A stretch of DNA of 16,085 nucleotides from CAZWRN01 sp964636275 (GTDB taxonomy: Bacteria > Patescibacteriota > Microgenomatia > Daviesbacterales > UBA10151), in the NCBI GenBank assembly GCA_964636275.1, contig CAZWRN010000026.1, forward strand, positions 1-16,085, given 5' to 3'. The position numbers and the translations under genes were made by a program. This document shows positions 13,855 to 16,085 of the stretch, in pieces. Position 1 is the first letter of the stretch, and each line of letters begins with the position of its first letter. The notes beneath the pieces are model-generated. The model worked only from the letters and a program-made list of their open reading frames with translations. It had not been told where the DNA came from and ran no database searches.

Positions 13855-15897
13855 TTAAGTTGATAACTCTTTTATTTGATCCCTCAACTTGGCCGCAGTT
13901 TCAAAATCGAGCATACCGGCAGCTTCCCGCATCTGTTCCTCCAAGTTTTTCAACATATCCTCTTTGACTTTCAATGGAATATCTTCCACAGTTAGAGCTT
14001 TTGCACCTTGCTCTTCCTCTAACTCTTCCACTTTTTCAATCAGACGTTCACGCAAAGCTTTACTAATAGATTTGGGCGTAATACCATGCTGTTTATTGTA
14101 GGATTGCTGATATTCCCGTCGTCTTTCAACCTCCTCAATCGCCGCTTTCATCGATTTGGTCATCCGATCGGCATACATGATCACCTGACCATTTACATGC
14201 CTGGCAGCCCGTCCCATAGTCTGAATCATACTGGTCCGAGATCGCAAAAAGCCCTCTTTATCGGCATCCAGTATCACTACCAAAGAGACCTCTGGCAAAT
14301 CCAAACCTTCTCGAAGCAAATTAATACCAACTAAAACATCAAATTCACCCAATCTGAGCTGTTGTAAGATATCCGAACGTTTTAATGTTTCAATATCTGA
14401 ATGCAGATAAGTCACTTTTATTTTTCGTTCTTCCAGATATTCAGCTAAATCCTCCGCCATTCGCTTAGTCAGAGTAGTCACTAAAACTCGTTCTTTTTTG
14501 GCGATCCGATCTTGAATCTCTTTATAAACATCCTCAATCTGACCTTCAGACGGACGAACCGAGATCTGTGGATCAACAATACCGGTTGGACGGATCAGCT
14601 GCTGGGCTACATTGGGACCCAACGTAATCTCATCTTTGGCATCTGGATTGACTAAAAGCTCATCAGGGGTTGGTTTTTTAATGATTGAACCAGCCAATGA
14701 CAACTCATATTCATCCGGAGTAGCTGAAACATAAACTGTCTGATTAATCCGGCGTGAAAATTCGTCAAACTGAAGTGGCCGATTGTCCAAAGCTGAAGGC
14801 AAACGAAAACCAAAGTCAATCAAGGTTTGTTTTCTGGCCCGGTCACCATTGTACATTCCCCGAATCTGCGGAATAGTAATATGCGATTCATCGACAATCA
14901 GCAGATAATCTTTCGGGAAAAACTCCAGCAATGAGTAAGGTGCTTCACCAGGCTGACGACCATCAAAATAACGGGAATAATTTTCAATTCCATTGCAGTA
15001 ACCAAACTCTTTGATCATCTCCAGATCATAATTGGTTCTCTGCTCCAGCCTTTGGGCTTCAACCAACTTCCCCTGATCTTTTAGCTCTTTTACCCGTTGT
15101 TCAAGATCGGCCTCAATCTGGACAATTCCAGGTTTCAGCCTTTGTTCAGGAGTAATATAGTGCTTGGCCGGATAAAGTGTTAATGTCTGATGAGTCGGGA
15201 CTGCAATTCCGGTAACCGGGTCCAAAAACGAAACTTTTTCAATCAGATCTCCTAAAAACTGGACCCTGACCGCCTGATCAGTATAGGAAGGGAAAATATC
15301 AACAGTATCACCTTTCACCCGATAGGTACTGCGTTTAAAATCAAAATCATTGCGGGTGTAAAACATTTTAGTTAGCATTTTGAATACTGATTCAAAACCA
15401 AGCCTAACCCCTTCTTTCAGCTCTAAAATCGCACCACCATACTCAACAGGTGATCCTAAATTGTAAATACAAGATACTGAGGCCACCACAATCACATCTC
15501 GCCTGGTAAGAAGTGAAGTGGTGGTAGAGAGTCGTAATTTTTCAATCTCTTCGTTGATTTGAGTCTCTTTTTCAATATAGGTATCCGACTGCGGAATATA
15601 AGCCTCTGGCTGATAATAATCATAATAAGAAACAAAATACTCAACGGCATTATCAGGAAAGATCGATCGAAACTCCTGTGCCAGCTGACCGGCCAAAGTC
15701 TTGTTATGAGAAATAATCAGAGTCGGCCGCTGCACTTTTTGGATCACATTGGCCATACTAAAGGTTTTACCACTACCAGTCACACCCAGCAAAACCTGGC
15801 TTTTTTCTCCTTTGATAATACCTTTTGACAACTGCTCAATCGCCTGAGGCTGATCACCAGTCGGTTTGAAGTCAGAAATAATTTTGAAGCTTCCCAT
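13855..15897 (-). CDS. uvrB: Excinuclease ABC subunit UvrB
   Basis: 680-aa helicase-like core of nucleotide excision repair; it receives damaged DNA from UvrA, verifies the lesion and recruits UvrC. Walker A GVTGSGKT at 38-45; beta-hairpin region YYDYYQPEAYIPQSDTYIEK about 91-110; DESH box at 336-339; motif VI QTMGRAARHV about 559-568; C-terminal UVR motif (about 648-677) that binds UvrC. Start: the ATG at 15897 gives MGSFKIISDFKPTGDQP, matching the family N-terminus; an in-frame ATG at 15927 would add 10 residues (MTDVRRLITS) and cannot be excluded. Oddity: between SATPDEYEL and QLIRPTG there are about 24 more residues than in E. coli or Bacillus UvrB (about 400-430). Its stop is 1 bp from that of the convergent exported-protein gene. 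Confidence 0.97.
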   Translation of the reverse strand: MGSFKIISDFKPTGDQPQAIEQLSKGIIKGEKSQVLLGVTGSGKTFSMANVIQKVQRPTLIISHNKTLAGQLAQEFRSIFPDNAVEYFVSYYDYYQPEAYIPQSDTYIEKETQINEEIEKLRLSTTTSLLTRRDVIVVASVSCIYNLGSPVEYGGAILELKEGVRLGFESVFKMLTKMFYTRNDFDFKRSTYRVKGDTVDIFPSYTDQAVRVQFLGDLIEKVSFLDPVTGIAVPTHQTLTLYPAKHYITPEQRLKPGIVQIEADLEQRVKELKDQGKLVEAQRLEQRTNYDLEMIKEFGYCNGIENYSRYFDGRQPGEAPYSLLEFFPKDYLLIVDESHITIPQIRGMYNGDRARKQTLIDFGFRLPSALDNRPLQFDEFSRRINQTVYVSATPDEYELSLAGSIIKKPTPDELLVNPDAKDEITLGPNVAQQLIRPTGIVDPQISVRPSEGQIEDVYKEIQDRIAKKERVLVTTLTKRMAEDLAEYLEERKIKVTYLHSDIETLKRSDILQQLRLGEFDVLVGINLLREGLDLPEVSLVVILDADKEGFLRSRTSMIQTMGRAARHVNGQVIMYADRMTKSMKAAIEEVERRREYQQSYNKQHGITPKSISKALRERLIEKVEELEEEQGAKALTVEDIPLKVKEDMLKNLEEQMREAAGMLDFETAAKLRDQIKELST

Positions 15898-15940
15898 AGA
15901 AGTAATCAGTCGTCTGACATCCGTCATCAGAATTGTTTTG

Positions 15941-15968
15941 CTGAAGACTGAAAGCTGATAACTGAAGA
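15941..15968. repeat. Four tandem 7-bp repeats upstream of uvrB
   Basis: Plus strand reads CTGAAGA, CTGAAAG, CTGATAA, CTGAAGA without gaps. The array lies directly downstream of the putative uvrB -10 box, so it would form the start of the uvrB leader RNA. Confidence 0.7.
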
Positions 15969-15973
15969 TACTT

Positions 15974-15982
15974 ATTCTATCA
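15974..15982 (-). promoter_or_regulatory. Extended -10 promoter for uvrB
   Basis: Minus strand TGATAGAAT (TGn plus TAGAAT). The predicted start near 15967 gives a leader of about 40 nt to the ATG at 15927 or 70 nt to the preferred ATG at 15897. Confidence 0.4.
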
Positions 15983-16035
15983 CGAAAAATACCCGAATAA
16001 AAGTCACAGCCTCCCCTTTCTCAAATTTGGCAGAC

Positions 16036-16044
16036 TGCTATAAT
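16036..16044 (+). promoter_or_regulatory. Extended -10 promoter for the gene leaving the window
   Basis: Perfect TGCTATAAT on the plus strand. The predicted start near 16051 gives a 17-nt leader before the ATG at 16068. The ATG at 16049 is followed at once by TAA and is not a start. Confidence 0.5.
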
Positions 16045-16067
16045 GAATATGTAAGAGTGTTTCTGCC

Positions 16068-16085
16068 ATGCCCAATTATTTTAAA
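16068..16085 (+). CDS. First six codons of a gene running out of the window
   Basis: ATG CCC AAT TAT TTT AAA (MPNYFK) stays open to the last base, 17 nt after the predicted start of an extended -10 promoter, and is divergent from uvrB. Too short to identify; the call rests on the promoter and the open frame only. Confidence 0.4.

Overview
This window looks like part of a small-genome bacterium of the Candidate Phyla Radiation (Patescibacteria), most likely near Microgenomates/Katanobacteria. The reasons are AT-rich DNA, very tight packing (convergent genes overlap by 4-8 bp), compact versions of normally larger proteins (a 424-aa UvrC, a 383-aa CysRS-like enzyme), no Shine-Dalgarno motif that I can find in front of any start, and typical membrane genes of such genomes. 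The lineage is an inference from gene style; there is no rRNA or other decisive marker here.

Layout. 1-1200 (+): 3' two-thirds of typA/bipA. 1197-1631 (-): small coiled-coil protein built on a 45-bp tandem repeat. 1707-2411 (-) and 2497-3648 (+): a divergent pair, a PIG-L type deacetylase and a short cysteinyl-tRNA-synthetase-family ligase with clear MshC-like sequence features, separated by 85 bp that hold two promoters and a nested palindrome. 3641-7578 (-): a five-gene run read leftwards, short uvrC, a six-TM protein, a YvlD/holin-4-2 family membrane protein, secG, and a membrane-anchored family-5 substrate-binding protein. 7579-7725: AT-rich spacer with degenerate heptamer repeats. 7726-9615 (-): large exported transglutaminase-like protein whose catalytic Cys is Ser. 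9645-10160 (-): unknown protein. 10203-13103 (-): uvrA. 13266-13853 (+): small exported protein of unknown function. 13855-15897 (-): uvrB. 16068-end (+): first six codons of another gene.

Functionally, the right 10 kb is a nucleotide-excision-repair neighbourhood: uvrB, uvrA and uvrC all lie on the minus strand within about 9.6 kb, interrupted by envelope or unknown genes. Each Uvr protein departs from the textbook form: UvrA has lost one Cys of a zinc module, UvrB carries about 24 extra residues between its helicase motifs, and UvrC lacks the C-terminal HhH pair. The left part mixes translation (TypA, CysRS-like) and secretion or envelope functions (SecG, substrate-binding protein, membrane proteins).

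The two most interesting signals are: (1) a repeated start architecture in which a TATAAT-like -10 box ends exactly 6 nt before the ATG (four genes; two or three more are within 7-11 nt), which implies leaderless mRNAs; and (2) the divergent PIG-L/MshC-like pair, which recalls the deacetylase and ligase steps of mycothiol synthesis. No rRNA, tRNA, CRISPR array, insertion sequence or phage gene was seen.
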